Assembly (NCBI GenBank): GCA_030549205.1
Contig: JAUKTV010000006.1
Coordinates: forward strand, 824,501 to 888,500
Source: Apiosordaria backusii
Taxonomy: Eukaryota; Ascomycota; Sordariomycetes; Sordariales; Lasiosphaeriaceae
Direction of reading: 5' to 3'
Length of the DNA: 64,000 bases
Under the pieces are notes generated by a model. It searched no databases. It was not told the origin of the DNA and saw only the letters and a program-made list of their open reading frames with translations. Made by a program: the position numbers and the translations under genes. Shown here one piece after another: positions 37,473 through 47,365 of the stretch. Position 1 is the stretch's first letter; every line of letters begins with the position of its first letter.

Positions 37473-38150
37473 TATTAAAATATAGTATTTAGTTATAGAC
37501 TTTATAGTGTATTTTAGTCTATAACCTATAAGGCTAATAATAATTAATAGCTTAAAATTATAGTATTTACCGACACTCTATTATAGCAATTGCAGTAATC
37601 TTTAAACCTTTAAAGTAGTTTAAAGCTTTAAACGGTTAATATATTATAATAGTAAAATATTAATACTCTATACTTTATAAATAGCTTCCGGTTAATGTAT
37701 TTAATAGTTAGACTTAATTAACCAGCTAAGTCTATAATTAGTAAACTTAATAGACATTTAAGCTTTGCAATTAATAGACTTAATAGGCATTTAGACTTTA
37801 CAATTAATAGACTTAATAGATATTTAAGTCCTAAAATAAAGAAAGGTTTGAAAAGCAATATAGAGCTAAAGACCTATAATAGGTCTTATCCTTTATAACT
37901 ATTTACTATAATATTTCCTAACTTATAAGTTAATTCAATATATTAGTTTACTATATCTTATAGTACCTTATAAGCCTATATTATAGTATCTACCTTCTAT
38001 ATATTGTAGGACATTGCCTTTATAATCTACATTCCTTTAATGCCTAGCTACTGTTGTATATTGCAAATAAAACCCTCTTCGCTTTCAGTATTCTGCACCG
38101 TTCTCTGTACAGGTCTATACCTATAGGCCTGTGAGACACCAATCTTAACA
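37473..38150 (+). repeat. 3' LTR of the inserted Copia element
   Basis: 678 bases, starting tattaaaatatag (RIP form of TGTTGAAATATAG) and ending cttaaca. The last 110 bases keep G+C; the first two thirds are heavily mutated. Confidence 0.88.
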
Positions 38151-38155
38151 TAAGG
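38151..38155 (+). repeat. Target-site duplication TAAGG, right copy
   Basis: Matches 31705-31709 exactly and defines the insertion point within the minus-strand element. Confidence 0.85.
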
Positions 38156-39316
38156 CTTTTTTAATATTATATAGATAGTATTTACTAATAATATTTAATA
38201 AAAAAGTAAAAATAAAGAAGGTTTTAATAAAGTTAATAGTTAAAAAATAAGCCCTATTATTATAGGTTTTAATAAAGAATTAGACTTTTATAATACGTTT
38301 ATTAATAATTTTTATAAAGCTACTTTTTATAATTAAAGGCTTAACCTTTACTTTAATAAAGTTAATAAAAAGGTTTTTATTATTGTAAATATAGACTATA
38401 AATTTAATATTAAAAAGCTAAGCTTTTTTTAAGGCTAAGTTAATATAGTTAATTAAGTTAATAAGTATAGAAAGTAAGACTTTAAAAGGTAAAGATACTA
38501 TAGACTTAGTAAAGCTATAGTATTTATAAAGTATAGTTAGCTTTAAAGGTTTAGTATTATAAAAGCCTATATTAAAATTAAAGCCTATTATAAAAGAAAT
38601 TTCCTTAAAATTTTTAAAGTCTTTAGTATCCTTTTTCTTTTTATCTTCCTTTTTCTTTTTCTTTTTTCTAATAAGCCTAGGCTTTATAGGATTTCTTATA
38701 AAGGTATTTAAAGCCCTTAAGGCTTTAAAATCCTTAATAAAAGTAATATAAAAATAAAGTATAAAAAGGGCTTAAGTAACTATAGTACTGGAAATATAAG
38801 TTTTAATTAGAAGCTTTCTTTATAAGAATTTTAATATAGGATAGTAAGAATAGCCGAAATTATACTTATTTTAGTAAATTAAAGCTTTAGAGTATTTATA
38901 CTATAGTAAAAAACTGCCTTTTAATAAGCTTAGATAATAATTAACCTAGTCGATAAGTTAAATTATAATACCTAAGCCTTAAAGCTTTATAATAAGGATA
39001 TTAAACTTAAAGTTGTATTTAACTACTTTTAATAAATTATTGAATTTAATAGTATACTTATATATAACTTTATCCTCTATAGTAAAGGAGGTTAAAGGTT
39101 TAAAAGGAAAGTAAAAGCATTATTGGAAATACTAGAATACTATTTTTTAAGTCTTTAATACTTAAGAAGGAAGTAAAAGTACTATTAAAAATGCTAGAAT
39201 ACTATTTCTTAAGTCTTTAGTAGCCTAAAATAAATAGGGCTTATAGGATAGGTATTATTGTAAAGGCTATAAAATAAAGAAATTTACTTAAGTAGTATAA
39301 GCTTAGACTTATAACC

Positions 39317-39962
39317 TATTAAAATAGATATCTTATAGGTCTATAAGTATAGACCTATATAGAAAACAGCGTAGAATATTAAAAGTAAAGAGGGCTTTAT
39401 TTATAGTATATAATAGTAACTAGGTATTAAAGGAAGGTAGATTATAAAGGCAATACCTTATAATATATAAAAGGTAAATACTATAATATAGGCTTATAAG
39501 GTACTATAAGATATAGTAAATTAGTATATTGAATTGACTTATTAACTAAGAAAATATTATAGTAAACAGTTACAAAGGACAAGACCTATTATAGGTCTTC
39601 GGCTTTATATTATTTTCTAAACCTCTTTCTATTCTAAAGCCTGAATGCCTATTAAGTCTGCTAACTATAGAGCCTAAATGCCTATTAGGTCTATTAATTG
39701 TAGACTTAGCTGGCCGGCTAAGTTTAACTGTTAAGTATACTAGTCGGAAGCTGTTTATAGGGTATAGGGCGCTAACGTTTTACCGTTATAGTACGCTAAC
39801 CGCTTAGGGCTTTGGGCTGCTTTAGGGGTCTGAAGACCACTACGATTGCCGTAGTAAAGTGTTAGTAAGCGCTGTAATTCCAAGCCATTAGTTGTTGTTG
39901 GCCCTGTAGGTTGCAGGCTAAAATACACTGTAAAGTCCACAACTAAGTGCTGTATTTCAACA
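39317..39962 (-). repeat. 5' LTR of the interrupted minus-strand Copia element
   Basis: 646 bases, 32 shorter than the other three LTRs. Its outer half (about 39640-39962) keeps G+C and closely mirrors the outer half of the 5' LTR at 31710; its inner half is RIP-mutated. A 61-codon frame inside it is chance. Confidence 0.85.
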
Positions 39963-40263
39963 TATACTTTAATAAATAGATAGGCTAAAGTACGGCTTAA
40001 TTAACCTTAAGGTTTACTAAGCCTTATAAACCACTTATTAAGCCTTCTATAACTCCTGACTTATAAGGCTTATAGGCTTATAATTTAGTATAGTAATAAT
40101 ATACTTACTTAACTATAAGCTTACTAATTTTAGGCTAGTTTAGTTAGCCTAGTAGTTGGCTATAGGTCTTATAGGCAGTTAAGTTAATATGGTTTACAGC
40201 TTTTTAAAAATCAACTTACGGCTATATAAAAAAGCCGCGAAACCCAATACCCTTAACCTAAAG

Positions 40264-40521
40264 TATAGGTTATCATAGGGTTAAGGTTAGGCTACTTATA
40301 CTGCCTATAGTAGTAGGCCTTAGTAGCTTGAATATAAAATTACAGGCGGTTTAGCCTACTGGTTAGCGGGATGCAGGCCTTTAAATAGCCCTATAGTAAA
40401 GTAAGGTACCGGGCAAGTGCCAGATAGCTAACAGGTAGGCTTTCTAACTTAAGCTTCTACCATATAGTATAATAGCAGCTACCTACTGTAAACTTAGGCC
40501 TTACAGGGACCTAGCTTAACA
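40264..40521 (+). repeat. SINE-like repeat, right copy
   Basis: Direct copy of 26222-26509. It contains tagcctactggttagcggg, close to a pol III A-box, and is followed by a (TTA)n tail (about 40521-40540), as many SINEs are. I find no clear B-box, so a tRNA origin is not proven. Confidence 0.6.
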
Positions 40522-41247
40522 GTTATTATTATTATTATTGTTATCGATTAGTTAATTATTAAAGTAAGTTAAGGGTTGTAGATTTTAGCTTTCTCTTTAA
40601 ATATCTTATTTAAACTGTAGCAATTAATTTTTTATGTTAGCTTGATTTTACGCCGTTAGAGTTATTGAGCTTTAGGAAGATCTACCAGTAAATAGCGGAA
40701 ATATCTATGTACGGAGAGAGTTAAAAGCTTGCATATACTAATTCTAATAAAAGTTATATGCTTTTTCTAGCTTAAAATTAGCACTTTCGTTATCTTTTAT
40801 GTTACTAGGGTAATAAATAAGGGGTTACTAGAACAGTGACAGGTCCCTCCTGTTCTTAGGGGCATAGTATAATAATCCGAGGGCTTTGTAATTAAAATTT
40901 AGGTACTATTGGTAACATTTTGAAGGGCTTAACTAATAGACTATTAGTATATTAGAAAGAGCACTTAGATAAGAACTGTTTTAATAGGCATTAACTGCGT
41001 TATGTCATTTATCTTTTTCTTTGTCATTAACTTCTAAGTCGTAGGATAAGTTCAGGAATCAGCCTTTAGAAGAGGGTATGGAATTGTGCGCAATAATATT
41101 ATAACTCTAAGGTTATCTTATTAGTGGCTAGAAGAAGAGCCGTGGGATTTGTGTCTGTGGTCTGATTTGCATTCATTTCCTATTAGATTTCTCTCTAACG
41201 TCTTAGGCAGATAAGACAGTTAATGATATGGTTTTCTATTCGAGCCT
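40522..41247. other. Moderately AT-rich spacer
   Basis: Less mutated than the retroelements and with no gene visible. Confidence 0.4.
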
Positions 41248-41769
41248 ACTAAAACGACTTACACTTACCTACTAAAACGACTTACTTTCTATATTTAGAA
41301 AAAGTTTAAGGCGCTCCCTTAATTGCTTTTACTACTACCTAACTATTACTAACTATATCGTTACCTTACTTAAAGGCATATAACTAAAAGCAATTTACTT
41401 AAAAACGTGCAGTTAAGAAGGCCAGGAAGGAAGTTGTAGACAGATAGTGTGCATTAGGAGGCATAGGAGCAGTGTTTTAGCCTATATGTTTAGATGGTAA
41501 TAATACTAAGCCAAATCCGGATAGGGGAACTACCGACAATAGGCACTTTGCCAGCCGGATGGTGTATAATTTTTATACCGTTACGGTGCACGTTAGCAAG
41601 GGCATTGATGATAGAATTAAGGATATAATAGATCGCGATAGTTCCGGATAGCTTTAGTTTACTGGGTACTAGTAAGGTAGCAATGTAGTTATAGTAATAA
41701 ACTGAAGGATCTGCTCTGCTAAATATAAAAAGTAAGTCGTTTTAGTAAATAAGTATAAGTCGTTTTAGT
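41248..41769. mobile_element. 522-bp MITE with about 54-bp terminal inverted repeats
   Basis: The ends start ACTAAAACGACTTA and are inverted copies of each other over about 54 bases (41248-41301 and 41716-41769), with mostly C/T and G/A differences. Each terminal repeat contains the box ACTAAAACGACTTA twice, 23 bases apart. It is bounded by a 6-bp duplication, gagcct at 41242-41247 and gagctt at 41770-41775, differing by one RIP-type change. The interior has no coding frame, so it is a non-autonomous DNA element; the superfamily is not clear. Confidence 0.8.
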
Positions 41770-42041
41770 GAGCTTATTCTATCTGGCAGTCGATAACTCT
41801 GAAAAAAAAGCTAATTATAGAGGCGTAGATAGAAGAAGCCACGTAGGTACAGATATTGCTTATGAAAGATTAGTACATATTTGATTTCCGCTGTTTGAAA
41901 TTACCTTATATTAGCGATATAGAATTAACTGGTTTTCAAGCTTGCTTTAATTATAAACGTTATAAGCGATTTTTGTACCTACGTAGAGGGGTCAGGTCCT
42001 AAGTCTAGTAGCTAAGTGGCCTTTTAGGGTCTGTACTGACC

Positions 42042-42049
42042 TATAAAAG
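42042..42049 (+). promoter_or_regulatory. TATA box for the gene at 42185
   Basis: TATAAAAG lies 143 bases before the ATG, followed by a pyrimidine-rich leader (ccctctcctcttttact). Confidence 0.45.
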
Positions 42050-42184
42050 CAATGCTTCCCCTACATTTTGTTATCGTGTGTCCCTCTCCTCTTTTACTTA
42101 ACTCCTTACCTTAAACCCCGCCATCTTCCATCACTTACCACATGTTGCCGCCGTTCAGTTGCACCATCATCGATTTTACCTATA

Positions 42185-42736
42185 ATGATCTCCACCACTA
42201 ACAACAACGATGTCACCGACATGGAAGCTCTCTATCGCCGCGCCATCGCCGACGCCTCCTCACTCACCCAAGCCGAAACCAACCTGATCTTCGACTGGCT
42301 CTCGCCCGAGGACGACGAACGTATCTGCCGCACAAAAGCGAATGGAAAGACGCGCGCCGAGCTTATCGCCATTGCCGCGACAAATCCAGAGCAGCTGACA
42401 AGAGTCGAAAGCCAACTTGTCCAGCGGAGCAGGGATCTTCTCACCGATCTTCGGAGAGAGGCACAAAACCCAAACCAGCCGCCACCTGACTTGGTGGAGT
42501 TGCTCGGCCGTGTCGAAAATGCCGTAAGAGCCGCTTATAGGTCGAGCCCTTTGCATCACGAGGCCTATCAGGCTGTTTGGAATGCGCTTGACGACCAGGA
42601 AAGGCTTGCGATTATTGCGGCACAGAATCGGCTCTTGCAGATCATGGATGAGGAATGGGCTGAGGATAATCGTAAATATCCGCTCAGGATGCAGCAAGCC
42701 GAGCAGGAGGGTAGCTTGGGATTTTCGAGAGATTAA
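42185..42736 (+). CDS. Helical protein of unknown function, intact gene between two RIP blocks
   Basis: A single exon of 183 residues from the ATG at 42185 (MISTTNNN). The chain is Leu/Ala/Glu/Gln-rich and predicted helical, with two related-looking stretches: SLTQAETNLIFDWLSPEDDERI and QLTRVESQLVQRSRDLLTDL, both starting L-T-x-x-E. It has no Cys pairs, no signal peptide and no known motif that I can name. Its codon use is GC-rich and free of RIP changes, in sharp contrast to the DNA on both sides. The upstream TATA box and pyrimidine leader support expression. It could belong to a lineage-specific family, but this is not shown here. Confidence 0.7.
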   Translation: MISTTNNNDVTDMEALYRRAIADASSLTQAETNLIFDWLSPEDDERICRTKANGKTRAELIAIAATNPEQLTRVESQLVQRSRDLLTDLRREAQNPNQPPPDLVELLGRVENAVRAAYRSSPLHHEAYQAVWNALDDQERLAIIAAQNRLLQIMDEEWAEDNRKYPLRMQQAEQEGSLGFSRD

Positions 42737-44700
42737 AAGGGCTTGTGGGGGAGGTTCTGGGGGGTTATGCAAACAACGGGTGACAGACGGCGAGAATTTG
42801 TTGCACTTGATACAGACTAATGTATCTTCTACATTACCATTGTTGATGCGTCGATTTAATAAGACAATGCCTTTTCGGCGAGTTTTTTATTTCGACACCC
42901 ACCCCTATTTTATTTCGCCCCTAGTTAACTAGATTTGGAAGGTGCCCCCCCCTTTTCGGCCCAGGGGTGCCTGCACCCAGCTACACTAAATTTTAGCTAG
43001 CAAGATATATTACCGCCCCTAAGCCCTGGAATTCCTTAACATCTAAGTATTAACAACATCGCTACCTACTATATCGCTTTACTAAATTGAAGCTATTATG
43101 ATCTATTATATCTTTAAATCTTAGTAATTTTATTACTTAGCTTACTACTTTGCCCACTACTAGTACTTAGCCTCTAGCTTCGAAGGCAACTAATACGCCT
43201 ACTTATAATATACTCGATACGTTTAAATATAATAGCGATATATTTAACGATACTTTCTTTAATGATATATTTAAAAGCGAAAGTAATACGTAGCGTCCTA
43301 GTGTATAGCCTCCTAATACACCTCCTAATACGCCTCCCAATACGCCTCCCAATACGCCTCCTAATATGATTGTGGGTCCAGCCAGCCCTTCAGAATTGTT
43401 TTGTTGACTACGTTCCGTTATACCTTGTACACTTAAGACTGCCCCTTCGGGGGAGACTTGCCATACTCAAAAGGTATGGTAGGTCCAAATTGTTATTTTC
43501 TCAGTGTATTAAAACTAGAATTATATATGCTTTTCTGCCATTTATACGATTTACTTGCTATTAACCTTCTTAATAACCTATAGACCTTCCCAGTACCTAT
43601 AGACCTTTCCGGCAACTTTCTTTACCTATTTTATCTACTTCTTTATTTTAACTATTTTAAAAGTTAAGTTACTTTCTATTAACCTTCTATTTATAAACCT
43701 TTATAGCAATTTTCCTTAACTATTCTATTTACGCCTCTATCCTGGCTATCTCGGTAATTAAGGTTATTAAGATATTATTTTTAAAAATAGCTAGGGCTTA
43801 GGTTACTTTAGTATAGTTTAGCTTTAAATTTAGGGTTTTCTTAAGGCTTAATATTACTATTAAATACCTAAATTCATAAAAAGTAATAATATCGTTTAAG
43901 TTTTCTATAATTTTAATTATTTAATAGTAGAAACTTATATATTTAGCCTTCAGGAGCTCTTTAATTATAGGGCTAATGATAATTTAGCCTTTAGCGGTAA
44001 TAATAGATACGTTAGATAATGCTATTTTTATTAAGTATAAAGCTTAGAGGATATAGTTAATAGTACTAATCCTTACCTTTTTAACGGACAGAAATGTATT
44101 TATTTCTGTTTATACCATTTAAGAGCATAATTGGCATAATATATACTATTTAAGTTACTAGGATAAGATATAGTCTAAAAACGCCAATCTCTATATTTAA
44201 TATAAACACTGACAATTGTTAAGCTTTTCCGGTATTTTCTATAGTACAAAGCGGCCACTAGCCAACTCAAAAAAGCCTACTTCAGCCAGGTTTAGTTATC
44301 AAACACTTAAGACTGACAGCCAAGAATAAGTTAAAAGATGATAGTTACGTCATTACCATCACTGATCCATCACCGGAGAAATCGCTCAAGTGTCGAGTCA
44401 AGAGACTCATTGAAGACAAGAAGTGGTACACTGTATATTGTAATATCTCAAAATCATAGCCGAAGAGGAAGGAATAAAGTATTGGAGGTGTGAACATATA
44501 TATATTCTCTTTATTTAGGCCTCGGAAGATAGGTACGAATTATAAGGGAAATCTCTTTTACTTTTAGAACATCTTACAAATATATTATAAACAGAATCAT
44601 TAATAGAGAATAGAGTGTTAAAGTCAAAAAGCTATACATCAATTTATATACGTCTAAAGCAAAAGGAAAAGGAAAAGCTTATATACTGTGCCCTATCCCA
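42737..44700. other. Second AT-rich relic region
   Basis: From about 43,000 the sequence is again AT-rich and full of stops, probably a RIP-degraded transposon of another family that I cannot name. It contains the 12-bp tandem array listed separately and a less mutated patch at about 43370-43560. The C8 run and gcaccc words near 42940-42980 mark the left edge. Confidence 0.5.
43309..43368 (+). repeat. Five-unit 12-bp tandem array
   Basis: Five exact-length units of the form cctcc(t/c)aatacg. In one frame each unit encodes Pro-Pro-Asn-Thr, which suggests a relic of a coding repeat. Differences between units are C/T or G/A. Confidence 0.85.
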
Positions 44701-44782
44701 TACATCGATCAAGTAACTATGTACATCAAAACACAACCATCACCATATCACCACACCATCTTACCACAGCCTCAGCTCACGC

Positions 44783-46431
44783 TTAGAGGCACTGGCTGTA
44801 CCAGGGGTTGCCGACGGTGCAAACGTAGGGGGCAACGCACTGGGTAGGACCAGTGTAGCCCTGACCGCCGCACTGTCCAAAGCGGGGAACGGTGCCACCA
44901 GGGGCGCTGGTGGGGGTGGTGACGGCAGTGGTCCTGGTGCTGCTGACGCGGGTGGAGGTGGGGGTGGTGGCAGTGGAGGAGGAGATGGGGTTGGGGTTGG
45001 TGTTGCCGCTGTTGAAGGTCGAGCCGATGGGGCCGAACTTGATGTTGGAGAAGGCAACGTTGGAGTTGGGGACCTCAGCCTCGACCTCGGAGGGGACACC
45101 GGAGGTGGTGGCGCAGGCACCACGCTCGGCGCCGGGGCGGCCGGCGGCATCGACGGGGTAGGTGGAGTCGAGCCAGAGCATGTGGGCGGCGTGGTCGTTC
45201 CAGATGGACATGACCAGGACCATGGGCTTGTCGAGGGCAAGACCCATCTGCTTGAGACCACCCTTGCGGGTGTTGTCATCGATGTCACCGAAGGCGATCT
45301 TCTGGGCGTCGCACCAGTCCTGGGTGATGGAGTTCTGGTTGGGAACGCCAGCGACGCTGGAGACGGAGTTGGGGATGACAACGCCGTTCTGGACGTAGAA
45401 GCGCTTGATCTCGGAGAGCTCGCCGGCAGCGTTCTTGAGGAACTGGGTGACGACGGTCAACTTCTTGGTGGTGTCGACGGTCTTGCCCTTGCCGTAGAAG
45501 TTCTTGTTGCCCATGCGGTAGGCGTTGAAGTCGCATCCATCGGGGTCGCAAACACCGCCATAACGGTCAGTGCTGTAAGTGCCACCGCAAGACTCGCCCT
45601 CGCACCTGCTCTGGTCGAGGATGGTGCAGGAGTGAGGAGTGTAGGCAGTAGCCATGTTGTTGGCCTCCCAGATATCCATCTCGGAGCAGCAAGTACCGTA
45701 GCGACCGGCACCGGCGTTGACATCGTTGGTGGAGGGGTTCCATCCCTCGATGTTGGCCTCGCCGTTGATGAACTTGATGTCGCGGGGGCACTGGGCATCG
45801 CAGTAACCGGTACCGTACTTGGCACCAGCCTTGTTGCCGGAGTACTTGGCCAGACCACCGTCAAGGTCCATGGAGACGAAGTAGAGGGCACCGTTGAGAC
45901 CGCAGCCAATGTTGGAAACATCGACATCGAAGGTGAACTCGTTGCCAAGGAGGTTGAAGCCTGTCAAGGGTCAGCCAAGATGATCGGCATTCTAGAAGGT
46001 GAGGGCAGAAAAAGCTTACCCTGGTACTTGGTGGCGTTCTCCATGAGGTAGGTACGCGAGCCAACGTTGGTCGAGTACTGGCCTTTTGTAACGAACTTGA
46101 GGTTCAGCTGGTTACCGCTGGTGGTGATACCATAGGTAGCAGCATACTCAGCGCCGTCAACGCAGCAGCTCTGAGCGCACTGCTTGCCGTCAGTGCAGAT
46201 GCTGGTGTCCCACTCGTTTCCAGAGTAGCAGTTGGTCGAGCCCTGGAGGGTGTGAGTCCAGCGCCAATTGGAGTCGAGGGTGACGGAGCCGGCGACGTTG
46301 GTGCAGGAGCCACCAGCCGAGCACCTTTGCCAGGTCAGAGAAGGATGAGACTCGGCGGTGAGCGAGCACACCTGCTGAGCAGAGGCAGAGGCCACAAGGG
46401 CAGCGAGAGCGGCGAACTTTGCGGAGACCAT
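44783..46431 (-). CDS. cbh1: Cellobiohydrolase I, GH7 with C-terminal CBM1
   Basis: Exons 46020-46431 and 44783-45960, joined across a 59-base intron (GTAAGC...TGACAG), give 529 residues. Residues 1-18 are the signal peptide, and the mature enzyme starts QQVCSL. The GH7 catalytic core runs to about 455 with the motif EMDIWEAN: Glu231, Asp233 and Glu236, which fall on the catalytic Glu212/Asp214/Glu217 of the Trichoderma enzyme after removing the signal. MLWLDSTYP is also typical. A Ser/Thr/Pro linker (about 455-493) leads to a CBM1 with GQCGGQGYTGPTQC and NPWYSQCL, whose flat face uses Phe, Trp and Tyr. The enzyme releases cellobiose processively from cellulose chain ends outside the cell. 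The symbol follows general usage; the species-specific name is unknown. Confidence 0.98.
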
Positions 46432-46535
46432 GATGGCGGATCTGGAGAAGCTGGTTTTGACCTGGGGTGATAAGGGCGTGCTTGGAGTCGAGGGTGGTGA
46501 GATCAAGATGGGTTTGTGAGGCCTTGGGAACTCGA

Positions 46536-46544
46536 CTTATATAG
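46536..46544 (-). promoter_or_regulatory. TATA box of the cellobiohydrolase gene
   Basis: CTATATAAG on the minus strand, about 105 bases before the ATG at 46431. Confidence 0.65.
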
Positions 46545-47323
46545 AGATGTGGCCGACATGTCTTCCGCTCTCTTTGCACCCTGTCGGCCCAACTTCCTTT
46601 GCTTCACGGGTCGCCACCGCCGCAAGAGAACCGAACACTGCGGCTTCACGGCACCCTTCCTCCATGCAGCTGAGGTCGCCACAAGGGGATGGCATCGTCG
46701 CCTCATGAGAAACGGCTCCCGGGCCGTCAACGCTTGAACGAAGACCCTGGACCATCCACCGCCCATGGCCCATGAAGGACAAGCTCAACGGGACGGTGGG
46801 CAAACAAGCGCTGGCGCGGGGTCGGCTGGGAGGAAGCCCTCGCCATGAAGGGAACGCGCACACTGGTGGTCCGGCGGCGACAGGCCCAAAGGGGGTGAAG
46901 CGTCGCCGCAACCAAGGTCGACGATGTTACTCGATGGCCGGGGTGGTGGAGGCTGGCGGTAGCACAGACGATGGAATCGTGGAGCCGAGGAAGCCGGGCG
47001 ATGGATTAGATGGAGGCTGCTGGCTGGACGACAGGGGCAACTGCCGCTCATTGGAGCGGGCTTGGTAGCTCGTCCAGGACATCACGGAGGGCATCCGCCG
47101 AATGCAACCCGTCTTCCCGGCCTGGTGACCGTTATGTGTGCCCCAGAACATTACAACCAGCTTCAACTTTGCGATCCGGGTTGCCGCGTAGTGTAGTACA
47201 CGTGTGTCTAGTGTACGCGTCTGTTGACAACTCCCATCTCATCTCGTCTCTCGCAAGCATACGAAGTATCCTGCATCCGTCAGATCAGCATCAAGCGAGC
47301 GCGTGTGGACGGGAGGGTGGTTC

Positions 47324-47365
47324 CTGGGGTTGGTCTAAACTTCTGGGGAATGCCTGTGACCCCGG
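47324..47365. promoter_or_regulatory. Cluster of three CRE1/CreA-type sites
   Basis: CTGGGG occurs at 47324-47329 and 47343-47348 and CCGGGG (minus strand) at 47360-47365, all matching SYGGRG, the site of the carbon-catabolite repressor. They lie about 900 bases upstream of the cellobiohydrolase ATG. Clusters of such sites are known to repress cellulase genes on glucose. The short motif makes chance matches common. Confidence 0.35.

Larger units (their letters stand above)
31710..38150 (+). mobile_element. Complete Copia-type LTR retrotransposon, RIP-degraded, nested insertion
   Basis: 6,441 bases with two 678-bp LTRs starting TGTTGA and ending TTAACA, a primer-binding site right after the 5' LTR, a polypurine tract (aggggg, about 37466-37472) right before the 3' LTR and a 5-bp target duplication. 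RT motif YVDD survives as YINN (36479-36490). The RNase H block 37019-37158 reads KSTYS-stop-LFTLIKGPIS-stop-K and SFSTLKAEYIKLIEG, which is the Copia RNase H with Trp codons turned to stops. RNase H next to the 3' LTR with no integrase after it fits Copia and not Gypsy order. It is dead: stops occur throughout. Confidence 0.88.
27891..39962 (-). mobile_element. Copia-type LTR retrotransposon, RIP-degraded, interrupted by a second copy
   Basis: The outer LTRs (27891-28568 and 39317-39962) and the internal pieces 28569-31709 and 38156-39316 read on the minus strand. The left piece holds degraded RNase H and reverse transcriptase (e.g. 28886-29000 mirrors the RNase H of the plus copy), and the right piece holds the 5' internal part. 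Next to the right LTR the minus strand reads ggttataagtctaagctt, a RIP-altered primer site. Excluding the insert the element is about 5.6 kb, so it has also lost roughly 0.8 kb. No matching target duplication was found at its outer ends (gtctc versus tatac). Confidence 0.8.
25850..42060. other. AT-rich RIP-degraded transposon block
   Basis: About 16 kb with very high A+T, dominated by TpA and TTAA words. Only one reading frame longer than 60 codons appears between about 25.9 and 42.1 kb, and that one lies inside an LTR. Recognisable retroelement protein motifs survive with the expected RIP changes (Trp to stop, Asp to Asn, Gly to Asn). Two nested Copia elements, two SINE-like repeats and one MITE account for most of it and are listed separately. 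Confidence 0.85.

Noticed and set aside
39755..39940. A 61-codon minus-strand frame in the transposon block
   Set aside because: It lies wholly within an LTR.
27886..39967. A target duplication for the outer minus-strand Copia element
   Set aside because: The flanking five bases, gtctc and tatac, do not match even allowing for RIP changes.
45182..46051. A 289-codon plus-strand frame
   Set aside because: It is the antisense shadow of the cellobiohydrolase, whose domains and splicing are certain.
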